A DNA stretch of 64,000 nt from assembly GCF_900114675.1 (NCBI RefSeq), contig NZ_FOZM01000003.1, positions 310,001 to 374,000 of the forward strand. The letters run 5' to 3'. This DNA comes from Yoonia litorea. GTDB lineage: Bacteria; Pseudomonadota; Alphaproteobacteria; Rhodobacterales; Rhodobacteraceae. A program made the position numbers and the translations under genes. The notes below the pieces were generated by a model. The model was not told the DNA's origin. It was given only the letters and a program-made list of their open reading frames with translations, and did no database searches. Below, piece by piece: positions 42,900 to 52,058 of the stretch. The stretch's first letter is position 1, and the number at the start of each line of letters is the position of its first letter.

Positions 42900-44311
42900 T
42901 GCTGGGGCCTCCCGTTGAAAATGGCGTCCTTGTAAGCGCGTTCGCCAGAGACGATGTCCTCGACCCAGAAGCGGAATGGAACGACGTCTTGCGTTGATGC
43001 TGCGTCCTGCGGGCGTGCGGTGACATAGACGCGTTGCAGGAAGGTTTCATTGGCAGGGACGTTGACGTTCCGCTCGGCGGTGCCTTCCAGCTCGATACGC
43101 AGGATTTCGTCAGAGCGCAGCGAGAGGTGGAACACACGATCCTCACCGTGTTTGTTGAGCAGGCGAATATCGTAAATGTTGCGGATCGACCCGTCAGAGA
43201 GTGTCACGAAGGTCGGGTTACGCACAGCCGCGACATTCATCTCGATATCGGCGCGCACAAAGAGCGCAAAGACCAATCCGATCCCGATGGCTGCCCAAAG
43301 GGTCGTATAAATGACGGTGCGCAGGCGGAAGACATGCTGCCAGAGCTTCTTGGCGGGTTTGCCTTTGGCCTCTTCTTCCTGATCGGACAGTGCCAGATAG
43401 TCGATCAGGCCGCGTGGCTTGCCGATCTTGGCCATGATGTCGTCGCAGGCGTCGATACACAGCGCGCAGGTGATGCATTCCATCTGCTGACCGTCACGAA
43501 TGTCGATCCCCGCAGGGCAGACATTCACACAAGCCATACAGTCGATGCAATCACCGGTGTTCGGATCGCGTTGCTTGCCGCGGGGTTCCCCGCGCCAGTC
43601 GCGATAGGCGACGGTCAGTGTTTCAGGGTCCATCATGGCCCCCTGAATACGCGGCCAGGGGCACATGTAGTTGCACACCTGTTCGCGCATGAAACCGCCG
43701 AAAATAAAAGTAGTGGCTGTCAGCACGCCGATGGTCGCCCAAGCGATGGGAGGAGCGCTGAGCGTGGCGAGGCTGACAGCCAAAGTTGGGGCGTCGGCAA
43801 AGTAAAATACCCATGCGCCGCCCGTAGCTACGGAGATAAGTAGCCAAACCGTCCACTTGGTGAGCCGCAGGCGGACCTTGCGAAAGTCCCATTTCGCATT
43901 CCAAAGCCGCACCCGCGCATTGCGGTCGCCTTCGATCCAGCGCTCAACAAGGATGAAAAGGTCGGTCCAGACCGTCTGCGGGCAGGTATAGCCACACCAG
44001 ACGCGGCCCAGAGCCGAGGTAAAGAGAAACAGACCCAGACCAGCCATGATCAGTAGGCCCGCGACGAAATAGAACTCGTGCGGCCAAATCTCGATCCAGA
44101 AGAAATAAAACCGGCGGTTTGCCATATCCAGCAGCACCGCCTGATCAGGAAGTGACGGACCCCGGTCCCAACGGATCCATGGTGTGAGATAATAGATCCC
44201 CAAGGTGACAGCCATCACCCACCATTTCAGGTTGCGGTAGAACCCTTTGACGCGACGCGGGAAGATCGGCTCCCGTGGGGCGTAAAGCGGCTGGTTTTCA
44301 GAGGTCGACAT
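42896..44311 (-). CDS. ccoG: Cytochrome c oxidase accessory protein CcoG (RdxA/FixG)
   Basis: A 471-residue polyferredoxin-like membrane protein: four to five N-terminal helices, then two ferredoxin clusters CIDCMACVNVCP and CITCALCIDACD (about residues 257-290), and a C-terminal Ig-like domain. An additional CGYTCPQTVW segment near residue 130 is the conserved cysteine pair of this family. Recent work on CcoG assigned a cupric reductase role for copper delivery to cbb3 oxidase. An FNR box lies 67 bases upstream. First gene of ccoGHIS. Confidence 0.95.
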   Translation of the reverse strand: MSTSENQPLYAPREPIFPRRVKGFYRNLKWWVMAVTLGIYYLTPWIRWDRGPSLPDQAVLLDMANRRFYFFWIEIWPHEFYFVAGLLIMAGLGLFLFTSALGRVWCGYTCPQTVWTDLFILVERWIEGDRNARVRLWNAKWDFRKVRLRLTKWTVWLLISVATGGAWVFYFADAPTLAVSLATLSAPPIAWATIGVLTATTFIFGGFMREQVCNYMCPWPRIQGAMMDPETLTVAYRDWRGEPRGKQRDPNTGDCIDCMACVNVCPAGIDIRDGQQMECITCALCIDACDDIMAKIGKPRGLIDYLALSDQEEEAKGKPAKKLWQHVFRLRTVIYTTLWAAIGIGLVFALFVRADIEMNVAAVRNPTFVTLSDGSIRNIYDIRLLNKHGEDRVFHLSLRSDEILRIELEGTAERNVNVPANETFLQRVYVTARPQDAASTQDVVPFRFWVEDIVSGERAYKDAIFNGRPQQ

Positions 44312-44377
44312 AATTGGTCCATCAGGGAAGGTGTTCTGTTCGCATGATGGGTTTTAAGGGAATCGCATTTCGATTCT

Positions 44378-44391
44378 TTGATGTGGATCAA
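44378..44391. promoter_or_regulatory. FNR/FnrL box upstream of ccoGHIS
   Basis: TTGAT-GTGG-ATCAA, a perfect match to the FNR palindrome TTGAT-N4-ATCAA. Its centre is about 73 bases before the ccoG start, in the expected position for low-oxygen activation. Confidence 0.93.
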
Positions 44392-44448
44392 TGGCCGCTT
44401 GCTGTGGCGCTGCGGTGGGGTGTCGCAGCGCAGCTGTGGCCCCTTTGA

Positions 44449-45417
44449 TCAGTCGCCGAAAACCACCGCTTCGGGGATTACAAAGCGGTTCGGACCAAAG
44501 GTTACGATGTACGTATCGGCAGGTTTTTCGACCGTAAAATCGGCCGATGGCGAGCCTGTCACCAGATCGCCATCCTCAAACAAAAGCTGCTGTTCCACGC
44601 GCCCCGGCAGCGTAATCCAGACGCCTGCGTTGCCCGGGCCTTGTCTGATCACACCGAAAGGGCAGGTGGCCTCTGCTGCCGTTGCAGGCACATTGCAGCT
44701 CACGCGCCCTGTCGCATCAAAGGGAATCCCGATACCGATTGGCCCGTCTCCGTCTGTGACTGGCAGGCTGGGGGGTGCGGTTTCAGAAAGGTACTGCCCT
44801 GCAACCCACCCCGTCAGGCCACTGCCGGTTGCGCGGATGCTGCACCAGCGGGTCTCTCCGCTCAGCCTGCAGCCGCGGTTTTCCAGCACATCACCATTTC
44901 TGAGCGTGCCAACCACATCGTAGCGCGTCGCAGGCCCGGACCGCAGGTTGAGCGTTCCCCCAGCGCTCAGGCCGGTGACAGCCCAATAGTCGGGTCCACC
45001 GGTCAAACCGTCTGCGAACTCCGGCGCGCCGATGCCGACGGTCAGCGTATAGTCAGCCGTTTCCCCGCGTCGTGCCGTCGCGCGCATCTGATAGACGCGG
45101 ATGATGTAGGCCCCGTCATTCGGGGCAGGAATATCGGCGACATTCCCGTCGCGCGCGCCGACAAAAAGCGCCACCGCCTCGCCCTCTGGCTGGATATTGA
45201 AGTAGGCGCTGCCGCTTTCGCGGAGCAGATCAACGGAAATGATCTGTGACTGATCGGCGCTGACGATGTAATCGACGCTTTCTGCCCCCGTGATCGTGCC
45301 GGTCAGGGATATCTCTTCCCCGACCGGGGCCGTTGGGATCGCCTCGCGCCGTTGATCCTGCGCGGTTGCCATCGTTGGGATGGCAAAAAGCATCAAGACA
45401 GCAAGAAGATGTCGCAT
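44449..45417 (-). CDS. Secreted SH3-domain protein
   Basis: A 322-residue protein with signal peptide MRHLLAVLMLFAIPTMATAQ. A first beta domain (about 30-130, PPC-like, with SVDLLRESGSAYFNI and AYIIRVYQMRATARRGETADYTL) precedes a bacterial SH3 domain (about 145-215: GTLNLRSGPATRYDVVGTLRNGDVLENRGCRLSGETRWCSIR, then GWVAGQYL), and a C-terminal region of unknown type. SH3b domains bind cell-wall or other peptides. Likely periplasmic. Ends 58 bases before the FNR box of ccoG. Confidence 0.85.
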   Translation of the reverse strand: MRHLLAVLMLFAIPTMATAQDQRREAIPTAPVGEEISLTGTITGAESVDYIVSADQSQIISVDLLRESGSAYFNIQPEGEAVALFVGARDGNVADIPAPNDGAYIIRVYQMRATARRGETADYTLTVGIGAPEFADGLTGGPDYWAVTGLSAGGTLNLRSGPATRYDVVGTLRNGDVLENRGCRLSGETRWCSIRATGSGLTGWVAGQYLSETAPPSLPVTDGDGPIGIGIPFDATGRVSCNVPATAAEATCPFGVIRQGPGNAGVWITLPGRVEQQLLFEDGDLVTGSPSADFTVEKPADTYIVTFGPNRFVIPEAVVFGD

Positions 45418-45480
45418 AAACGGCCCTCCGATCCGGTATAGCCATCATGCCGCCGTGATGTCCCGAGAGGCAAGCTTTGC

Positions 45481-46245
45481 CTATTGCTGTGGTCGTTCGG
45501 CCCAGCCTGCAAAGATTTTCTCAAGTGCGACGACTGCGTAGTAAAGCAGGATGCCCAGCACGGCCAAGGCGATCAGCACCGCAAACATCAAAGGGTAATT
45601 CGAGTTTGTCTGCCCTGAGAGAAACAGCGCGCCAAGCCCTTTGCCGTGAGGTGAGATGATTTCGACCAGATTGGTGCCGATGAACGCCAGCGTGACCGAA
45701 ACTTTCAACGCGCCGAAAAATTCCGGCAGTGTTTTTGGCAGTGCGATCTTGCGGAAGATGGTAAAGCGGCTTGCCCCCAAGGACCGCAGGATGTCGCGGT
45801 ATTCCGGTTCGAGCGTTGACAGGCCAATCCCCACCGAAACTGCAATCGGGAAAAACGAAATCAGAAAGGCCATCATCACGGTGTTGAAATTGTGCTGGCC
45901 GACAAACAGAAGGGCCAGAACCGGGACTAGCGTCGCCTTTGGCACCGCGTTGAACCCCACCAGAAGCGGATAAAGCGCATCGCGGGCAATCCGCGAAAAG
46001 CCCATCACCATACCGATGGCTGTCCCGACGACGACCGCCAGCAACAGCCCAAGAACGGTGCGCCAAAGCGTGTCCCAAGCACCGGTCAGGAACAGCTCCC
46101 AGAACCGGCTGTAGGCCGCTGGCAGGTCAGAGGGGGAGGCCATGACAAAATCGGGCCAATCGTTCACCCAGACCAGCGCCTCCCACAGGATGACGAAGAT
46201 CAGAATGGCAAGGATCGGTGTGGCGATTTTCTGAAAGGTCTGCAT
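45481..46245 (-). CDS. NitT/TauT-type ABC transporter permease
   Basis: A 254-residue inner-membrane permease with six helices. The EAA loop is visible as LRSLGASRFTIFRKIALPKTLPEFFGALKVS (EYRDILRSLGAS...). The start at 46245 is coupled with the upstream ATPase stop (TGATG); the ORF upstream of that is not conserved. Part of an operon SBP-ATPase-permease. The whole cassette resembles importers for nitrate, taurine, thiamine precursors or riboflavin. Confidence 0.9.
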   Translation of the reverse strand: MQTFQKIATPILAILIFVILWEALVWVNDWPDFVMASPSDLPAAYSRFWELFLTGAWDTLWRTVLGLLLAVVVGTAIGMVMGFSRIARDALYPLLVGFNAVPKATLVPVLALLFVGQHNFNTVMMAFLISFFPIAVSVGIGLSTLEPEYRDILRSLGASRFTIFRKIALPKTLPEFFGALKVSVTLAFIGTNLVEIISPHGKGLGALFLSGQTNSNYPLMFAVLIALAVLGILLYYAVVALEKIFAGWAERPQQ

Positions 46246-47048
46246 CAGTGTAGCCCCGCTTCGGGATCGCGGCCCTGCGCGATTTTGATCTGGTCGCGCA
46301 ATGTGGCCAGCATCTCGGCGCATTGCGGTGTGTAAAGCCCGTCGATTTTGCGCAACCCGCCATCATCAGGATAGTCCACATCAAGGACAAATTGTGTCGT
46401 TGCGGGGCGTCCCGACAGCACGATGACCTGATCGCCAAGATAGACGCTTTCACGCAGGTCATGGGTGATCAGGACGGCTGTGAAAGGTTCCTGTGCTCGC
46501 AGGGCATGCATGGTCTGCCACAGATCTTCGCGTGTGAAGGCATCAAGTGCACCAAAAGGTTCGTCCATGATCAGGACTTCGGGTTTGTGCACGATCGCAC
46601 GGCACAGTGAGGCGCGCTGGCGCATCCCGCCTGACAGCTCTGAGGGGCGCTTGTTCTCAAATCCGGTCAGGCCCACAAGGTCCAGCAATTCCATCGCGCG
46701 CGCCTCTCTGTCGGCGCGGGGCATTGAGGGGGCAACGATTTCCAGCGGCAGGATCACATTGTCGAGGATCGTGCGCCATTCCAGCAGGACCGGATTCTGG
46801 AAGGCCATCCCCACGGTCTTGCGGGGCGATTTCACGAGCTGGCCATGAAGCCAGACTTCGCCCTGATCGGGTTTCATCAGGCCGGTGACAAGCCGCGTCA
46901 GTGTTGATTTTCCACAGCCCGAAGGGCCGACAACGGCGGCAAATTCGCCTTCCGGCACTGCAAGGTTCAGATCGTCCAGGACCGGAAGTGGGCCGTTGGG
47001 TGTCTGATAGGCGTGGGTGACGCCTTTGATCTCTATGAGGTGATTCAT
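46245..47048 (-). CDS. NitT/TauT-type ABC transporter ATP-binding protein
   Basis: A 267-residue ATPase with Walker A GPSGCGKST (about 42-50), signature LSGGMRQRASLCRAI, Walker B LIMDEPFGALD, and HDLRESVYLGDQVIVLS. The H-loop and D-loop are intact. The LDAFTREDLW element after the D-loop is typical of the SsuB/TauB/NrtD group. It is in the middle of the operon; its stop overlaps the permease start. Confidence 0.92.
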   Translation of the reverse strand: MNHLIEIKGVTHAYQTPNGPLPVLDDLNLAVPEGEFAAVVGPSGCGKSTLTRLVTGLMKPDQGEVWLHGQLVKSPRKTVGMAFQNPVLLEWRTILDNVILPLEIVAPSMPRADREARAMELLDLVGLTGFENKRPSELSGGMRQRASLCRAIVHKPEVLIMDEPFGALDAFTREDLWQTMHALRAQEPFTAVLITHDLRESVYLGDQVIVLSGRPATTQFVLDVDYPDDGGLRKIDGLYTPQCAEMLATLRDQIKIAQGRDPEAGLH

Positions 47049-47092
47049 GTGCGGCGGCGCCCGCCCCTAATAGGGCAGGCGCCTGTCCTTTA

Positions 47093-48112
47093 TTACTGCA
47101 GCATCAGCGCGTCGGCTGCCGGCAGGTAGCTGCCATCGAAGTAGAGCGACATTTCAGGCTCACCGACAAAGTCATAGACAGACTTTGTCTGCTCGATCGC
47201 GGCGGCCATGCGGTCTGCATCGACAGAACCCATGCCGTTTTCCATCACGAAGTCAGTGAGGACGTTGGCATCGATCGCCATTTGCAGACGCTCTGTCTCA
47301 AGACCGGCGTCAGCGGCTGGGTTCCGCTCGATCAGCGACTCCACGGCTGTGGCCGGATCGGCAATCGCAGCTTTCCAGCCAGCGGCAACCGCCGTCAGGA
47401 AGCCGGTGACGACCTCAGGGTTTTCGGCGGCAAAGTCGGTGTTGACGATGATCGCGTTGCCGTAAAGCTGCACGCCATGATCAGCCATCAGGATTACGCT
47501 GATGTCGTCAGCCTCGACACCCAGACGCTTGAGGTTCAGTGTTGATGAGAAGGAGAAACCCGTGACGGCAGCCACCTGACCTTCGGCCAGCATGGGTTCG
47601 CGGGTGGGGAAGCCGACAGGCTCAACCGTGATGGCATCAACATTGAGGTTGTTTTCAGCCGCAAAGATCGGGAACTGCGCCCAGGCACCATCGGGTGGCG
47701 GCGCACCCAGCACACGGCCTTCGAGATCGGCAGGGGCTTCCACGCCCAAGGATTTCCGGCCCACGATGGCGAATGGCGGCTTGTCATAGACCATCATCAC
47801 CGCCTTCACCGGTGCATCGGGGTTCTGGTCGAGAAAGCGCATCAGGCTGTTGATATCGGCAAAACCGATGGGAAACGCGCCTGTGGCCACTTTCGGGATC
47901 GCGTCAAGCGAGCCGTTGCCTTCGGAAATGCTGACATCAAGGCCCTGTTCTGCAAATAGGCCGCTGTCGATGGCAAGAAAGTAGGGCGCTGATGGACCTT
48001 CGAATTTCCAATCCAGCGCAAAGGGAATTTCAGTTTGTGCAGTGGCAGTCGTGGCGGACCCGAAAATCGTGAGCGAGGCGGCCAGGGCGGCAGCGGTAAG
48101 ACGTTTAAACAA
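47093..48112 (-). CDS. ABC transporter substrate-binding protein (NMT1/THI5-like)
   Basis: About 339 residues. Start assigned to TTG at 48112, because AAGGAG lies six bases upstream and the signal peptide MFKRLTAAALAASLTIFGSATTATA begins there; a longer frame to 48154 would place non-signal residues first. The body, FALDWKFEGPSAPYFLAIDSGLFAEQGLDVSI, then GNGSLDAIPKVATGAFPIGFAD, fits the NMT1/SsuA-like periplasmic binding fold. Binding pocket residues cannot be read; ligand could be a pyrimidine, sulfonate or similar. No TPP riboswitch precedes it. Confidence 0.85.
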   Translation of the reverse strand: MFKRLTAAALAASLTIFGSATTATAQTEIPFALDWKFEGPSAPYFLAIDSGLFAEQGLDVSISEGNGSLDAIPKVATGAFPIGFADINSLMRFLDQNPDAPVKAVMMVYDKPPFAIVGRKSLGVEAPADLEGRVLGAPPPDGAWAQFPIFAAENNLNVDAITVEPVGFPTREPMLAEGQVAAVTGFSFSSTLNLKRLGVEADDISVILMADHGVQLYGNAIIVNTDFAAENPEVVTGFLTAVAAGWKAAIADPATAVESLIERNPAADAGLETERLQMAIDANVLTDFVMENGMGSVDADRMAAAIEQTKSVYDFVGEPEMSLYFDGSYLPAADALMLQ

Positions 48113-48367
48113 GGCGAGCTCCTTTGACTTGTGACGTGCGAGATCTGATCGCACCAGATGCGCAAAACGCTTTCACGCAAGGATGTGAAGGGGAATACGC
48201 ACCGCCGCATCCTTGAGCATCACCTTACCTTTGCTGAAAAAACAGGCAACAAATATGTCGTGCGCTGCGTGGTTGTGCAGTCAGGCACAGGGGATTGCGC
48301 GCGCGACAGCACCGGCCGGACAGATTCTCCGCTCGCTTTTAGTGGTCATTGGGCGTAATTCCGGCTT

Positions 48368-49597
48368 ATGAAGATCGTCCGCCTTGAAGACGCACATCAG
48401 CTTCCGCTGTGGCGTCGCCCGACATCGTTGCTGTTTGTTATGGCAATGGCGATGCCTGTTGCCTTTGCCACATGGTCGGCACTGCTCAACAATTTCGTCA
48501 TCGAGGTTGCGGGCTTTGACGGGGCCGATATCGGCTGGCTGCATACGGTGCGCGAAATCCCCGGATTTTTTGCCATCGGTGTCATTGCGCTGATCATGTT
48601 CATCCGCGAGCAGGTGCTGGGTCTGGTCGCACTGGTCATGTTGGGAGCGGCCACAGCGGTGACGGCGGAATATCCGCATATGGCCGGTATCCTGACGGTG
48701 ACGATGCTGTCGTCGATTGGCTTTCACTATTATGAGACCGTGAACCAGTCGCTGCAGCTGCAATGGATCGACAAGAAGCGCGCGCCGCAGACGCTTGGCT
48801 GGATTCTATCGGCAGGGTCCGGCGCGACCCTTCTGGTTTACCTGCTGATTGTTTTGACATGGGAACGCCTCGGGCTGACCTACAGCACGGTCTACTGGCT
48901 CTCTGGCGGGTTCACGGCTGTGGTCGCCGTGATCTGTCTGCTGGCCTATCCCCAGTTTGAAAGCCCGCATCCGCAAACCAAGAAGATGGTGCTGCGCAAA
49001 CGCTACTGGCTTTATTATGCGCTTCAGTTCATGTCAGGCGCGCGGCGCCAGATATTTGTTGTTTTCGCAGGGTTCATGATGGTCGAGCAATTCGGCTTTG
49101 CTGTGGACGACATCACCAAGCTGTTCATGATCACGCTTCTGATCAACATGCTGGCCGCCCCGTTGCTGGGGCGTATCGTGCAGGTCTTTGGCGAGCGGCG
49201 CGCGCTGATCTTTGAATACGTTGGCCTCTGCGCGGTCTTTTTTGCCTACGGTGGCATTTACTATTTTGGCTGGGGTGTGGTGCTGGCGACGGCGCTTTAC
49301 ATCATCAACCACATCTTCTTCAGCCTTGCGCTGGCGATTAAGACCTATTTCCAGAAAATCGCTGATCCGCAGGATATTGCGCCAACGGCGGCGGTGGCCT
49401 TTACGATCAACCACATTGCTGCAGTGTTCCTGCCGGCGATGCTTGGCTACATCTGGTTGCAGTCGCCCGGATTGGTGTTTCTGATGGCCGCAGGGATGGC
49501 GATCGTGTCGCTTTTGCTGTCACTTCTGATCCCGCGTCATCCGGCCCCGGGTCACGAAACCGTGTTCCAGACCCGGTTGGTTGCAGCGGCAGAGTAG
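48368..49597 (+). CDS. MFS transporter
   Basis: A 409-residue major facilitator with about 12 helices. Helix-rich sequence starts PTSLLFVMAMAMPVAFATWSALLNNFVIEVAGFDGADIGWLHTVREIPGFFAI, and the second half begins YWLYYALQFMSGARRQIFVVFAGFMMVEQFG. Charged and polar residues at the first loop differ from sugar porters; substrate unknown. Divergent from the ABC operon with about 255 bases between them. Confidence 0.86.
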   Translation: MKIVRLEDAHQLPLWRRPTSLLFVMAMAMPVAFATWSALLNNFVIEVAGFDGADIGWLHTVREIPGFFAIGVIALIMFIREQVLGLVALVMLGAATAVTAEYPHMAGILTVTMLSSIGFHYYETVNQSLQLQWIDKKRAPQTLGWILSAGSGATLLVYLLIVLTWERLGLTYSTVYWLSGGFTAVVAVICLLAYPQFESPHPQTKKMVLRKRYWLYYALQFMSGARRQIFVVFAGFMMVEQFGFAVDDITKLFMITLLINMLAAPLLGRIVQVFGERRALIFEYVGLCAVFFAYGGIYYFGWGVVLATALYIINHIFFSLALAIKTYFQKIADPQDIAPTAAVAFTINHIAAVFLPAMLGYIWLQSPGLVFLMAAGMAIVSLLLSLLIPRHPAPGHETVFQTRLVAAAE

Positions 49598-49651
49598 TAA
49601 AATCCGCGCTCAACGCTATATCCTCAAGCAGAGCTAAAGGAGGCCTGCCGG

Positions 49652-50302
49652 ATGTTTTTTATGAATCGCGACAAATCTCAGATGGTAACCGCTGAAGAGG
49701 CCCTTCCAGGCCGCGATACTGCGATCCCGACAGCACAGACACATTATGTCTATGGCACCCCGCTTCTGGCAAACACGCCTGTCGGTATGGAAGAGGCGAT
49801 GTTCGGCATGGGCTGTTTCTGGGGCGTGGAACGGATGTTCTGGAAACTGGACGGCGTGCAATCCACAATGGTGGGCTATGCTGGCGGCTACACACCGAAC
49901 CCGACATATGAAGAGGTCTGCTCGGGCAAGACGGGTCATAACGAGGTGGTGCGCGTGGTCTATGATCCGGCTGTCATCAGCTACCAAGACCTGCTGCGCG
50001 TCTTTTGGGAGGGGCATGACCCGACCCAAGGTATGCGGCAGGGTAACGACCGCGGGACGCAATACCGCTCCGGCATCTACACCTTTACACCTGCGCAAAA
50101 ATCGCAAGCCGAAGCCTCGAAAGAGGCATTCGCGCCGCGCCTGACGCAGGCGGGCTACGGCGCCATCACGACAGAGATTATTGAGGCCCCTGAGTTCTAC
50201 TTTGCTGAGGACTACCACCAGCAGTATCTGGCCAAGAATCCGAATGGCTATTGCGGGTTGGGCGGCACAGGCGTGACCTGCCCGATTGGTGTGAACGTCT
50301 GA
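49652..50302 (+). CDS. msrA: Peptide-methionine (S)-S-oxide reductase MsrA
   Basis: A 216-residue reductase repairing oxidised methionine. The catalytic motif GCFWG has its cysteine at about residue 55; [31 protein letters not shown] and [13 protein letters not shown] are family blocks, and [20 protein letters not shown] holds resolving Cys residues at the end. Start behind a perfect AAAGGAGG. Probably co-transcribed with the SGNH hydrolase gene. Confidence 0.96.
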   Translation: MFFMNRDKSQMVTAEEALPGRDTAIPTAQTHYVYGTPLLANTPVGMEEAMFGMGCFWGVERMFWKLDGVQSTMVGYAGGYTPNPTYEEVCSGKTGHNEVVRVVYDPAVISYQDLLRVFWEGHDPTQGMRQGNDRGTQYRSGIYTFTPAQKSQAEASKEAFAPRLTQAGYGAITTEIIEAPEFYFAEDYHQQYLAKNPNGYCGLGGTGVTCPIGVNV

Positions 50303-50312
50303 GGATGCGCCG

Positions 50313-51023
50313 GTGAGACCTGACCTCATCGCTTTGACACTTCTTGCGCCTGTCCTTTTGGGGCAGGCGTTTTTCGTCCGGCGCGGGGTGCAGGTCTTGC
50401 CGGAGGCCACAGGCGAAAGGATCGGGCAGGCGGGCGAGGGACCGCCGTTGCGCCTGCTGGTCATTGGCGATTCCTCTGCCGCGGGTGTGGGGGTGAGGTC
50501 GCAAGACAGGGCCTTGCTGGGACAGTTGGTCAGTCGCTTGGCGCGGCGTCATCAGATCGCTTACACGCTGGTTGCGAAATCAGGCGCGCGGACCGCCGAC
50601 GGGCTTGCATGGATCGATGACATTCCGGGCGCGTTTGACGTGGCGGTTACAGCATTCGGTGTGAATGACGTGACAAAAGGAACCTCGCTGCCGGCGTTTG
50701 TGAGCGCACAGCAGCAGCTTTGGGAGAGGCTCAAATCCGCAAAGGGTGTGGGACAGGTGTTGGTCTCCGGGATGCCGCCACTTGGCCAGTTTCCGGCACT
50801 TCCACAGCCGATGCGGTGGGTTCTGGGTGCGCGTGCGACGCGTTTTGGCGCAGCACAGGAACAGGCCGCCGTTCAAGCTGAGGCGGTGACTTTCGTGAAA
50901 TTTTCACGTGACCTTGTCGCCTGCGAAATGGCCGCAGACGGGTTCCACCCAGGGCCGACTGTCTATGCCGATTGGGCCGAAGCGGTCGCAGAGCGGATCG
51001 CGTTGAAACGACCAGTTGCTTGA
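50313..51023 (+). CDS. SGNH/GDSL hydrolase
   Basis: A 236-residue lipase/esterase fold protein, starting at GTG 50313 with GAGG upstream. One hydrophobic N-terminal stretch (LIALTLLAPVLLGQAFFV) could be a membrane anchor or uncleaved signal. Block I LLVIGDSSAAGVGV has the catalytic serine at about 54; FGVNDV is the block III GXND version; DGFHPGPTVYADWA near the C-terminus supplies the Asp-x-x-His. Likely envelope esterase, substrate unknown. Confidence 0.88.
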   Translation: MRPDLIALTLLAPVLLGQAFFVRRGVQVLPEATGERIGQAGEGPPLRLLVIGDSSAAGVGVRSQDRALLGQLVSRLARRHQIAYTLVAKSGARTADGLAWIDDIPGAFDVAVTAFGVNDVTKGTSLPAFVSAQQQLWERLKSAKGVGQVLVSGMPPLGQFPALPQPMRWVLGARATRFGAAQEQAAVQAEAVTFVKFSRDLVACEMAADGFHPGPTVYADWAEAVAERIALKRPVA

Positions 51024-51075
51024 CGGGCGCGGGTCTGGGCCATAACCCGACAGCGTTACCCCAAGAGGCCCCGGC

Positions 51076-51945
51076 ATGACGACATTCACGGCATTAACGA
51101 CCATTCACGGCGAAGACCCTGCCTATGCTTTGGCAGACGCCCTTGAGACGTTGGACCCCGAACCTACAGGTGTCGGCGTGTTCGAGATCGAGGACGGCTC
51201 AGGTCTTTGGGAGGTTGCGGCCTATTTTCTGGAGCACCCCGATGCGGGGGCTTTGGCGGTTCTGTCTGCGCTGCATCATGCCAAACCCTTCGGAATTTCC
51301 GAAATTCCCGATCAGGATTGGGTTTCGAAGGTACAGCGCGAGCTTGCACCGGTCGAAGCGGGCCGTTTCTTTGTCTACGGCAGCCATGATGCCGACAAAG
51401 TGCCCGAAGACCGTGTGTCTTTACTGATTGATGCGGCAATGGCCTTTGGCACCGGACACCACGGGACCACCAAAGGCTGCCTTGAAGCCTATGACCGCCT
51501 GCTATCCGCAGGGTTCAGCGGTGGGCGCATCCTTGATGTGGGCTGTGGGACGGCCGTGCTGGCGATGGCCGCAGCCAAAACCGTCGATGACACCATTATT
51601 GCAAGTGACATTGATCCGGTTGCCGTCGAGGTGGCAGAGGCGAATGTCAAAGCCAACGGTTTGGCGGGGCGTGTGGATTGTATCGTCGCTCCGGGGCTTG
51701 ATGCGCCAGAATTGGCCGAAAACGGGCCTTATGACCTGATTTTCGCAAACATCCTCAAAGGGCCGTTGATCGGGCTTGCCCCTGATATTGCAGCCCATGC
51801 CGCCACGGGCGGCCATGTGATTCTTTCCGGCCTTTTGAACGAGCAAGCAGAGGAAGTGATGTCCGTTTATCAACGAAACGGGTTCAATCTGCATGAAAGA
51901 ACCTCTATTGTTGACTGGACGACGCTCGTTTTTGGCAAAAAATGA
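51076..51945 (+). CDS. prmA: Ribosomal protein L11 methyltransferase
   Basis: A 289-residue SAM-dependent methyltransferase that trimethylates L11. AFGTGHHGTTKGCLEA, the SAM-binding ILDVGCGTAVLAMAAAK, ASDIDPVAVEVAEANVKANG, and the post-motif FANILKGPL are characteristic. N-terminal domain (about 1-100) is the substrate-recognition ferredoxin-like part and is divergent as usual. Stop is 113 bases before the next gene. Confidence 0.93.
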   Translation: MTTFTALTTIHGEDPAYALADALETLDPEPTGVGVFEIEDGSGLWEVAAYFLEHPDAGALAVLSALHHAKPFGISEIPDQDWVSKVQRELAPVEAGRFFVYGSHDADKVPEDRVSLLIDAAMAFGTGHHGTTKGCLEAYDRLLSAGFSGGRILDVGCGTAVLAMAAAKTVDDTIIASDIDPVAVEVAEANVKANGLAGRVDCIVAPGLDAPELAENGPYDLIFANILKGPLIGLAPDIAAHAATGGHVILSGLLNEQAEEVMSVYQRNGFNLHERTSIVDWTTLVFGKK

Positions 51946-52011
51946 CCGATTTGGGGTGCATTTCTCCAATTGTGTTGAAGAAAGCCTTGTTCGGTGCGGA
52001 AATCGTTAAGA

Positions 52012-52030
52012 TCATACATCTATTGTATGA
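52012..52030. promoter_or_regulatory. Palindrome TCATACA-N5-TGTATGA
   Basis: Perfect seven-base arms with spacer TCTAT, 29 bases before the GTG of the next gene and overlapping what would be its promoter or early leader. Candidate operator for a dimeric regulator; no family assigned. Confidence 0.5.
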
Positions 52031-52058
52031 GTGATTATCAAATCTGGAGGGTCCGGCG

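Noticed and set aside
48113..48367. A thiamine pyrophosphate riboswitch before the NMT1-type binding protein
   Set aside because: Neither the CUGAGA core nor the ACCUGAUC-like element is present on the relevant strand.
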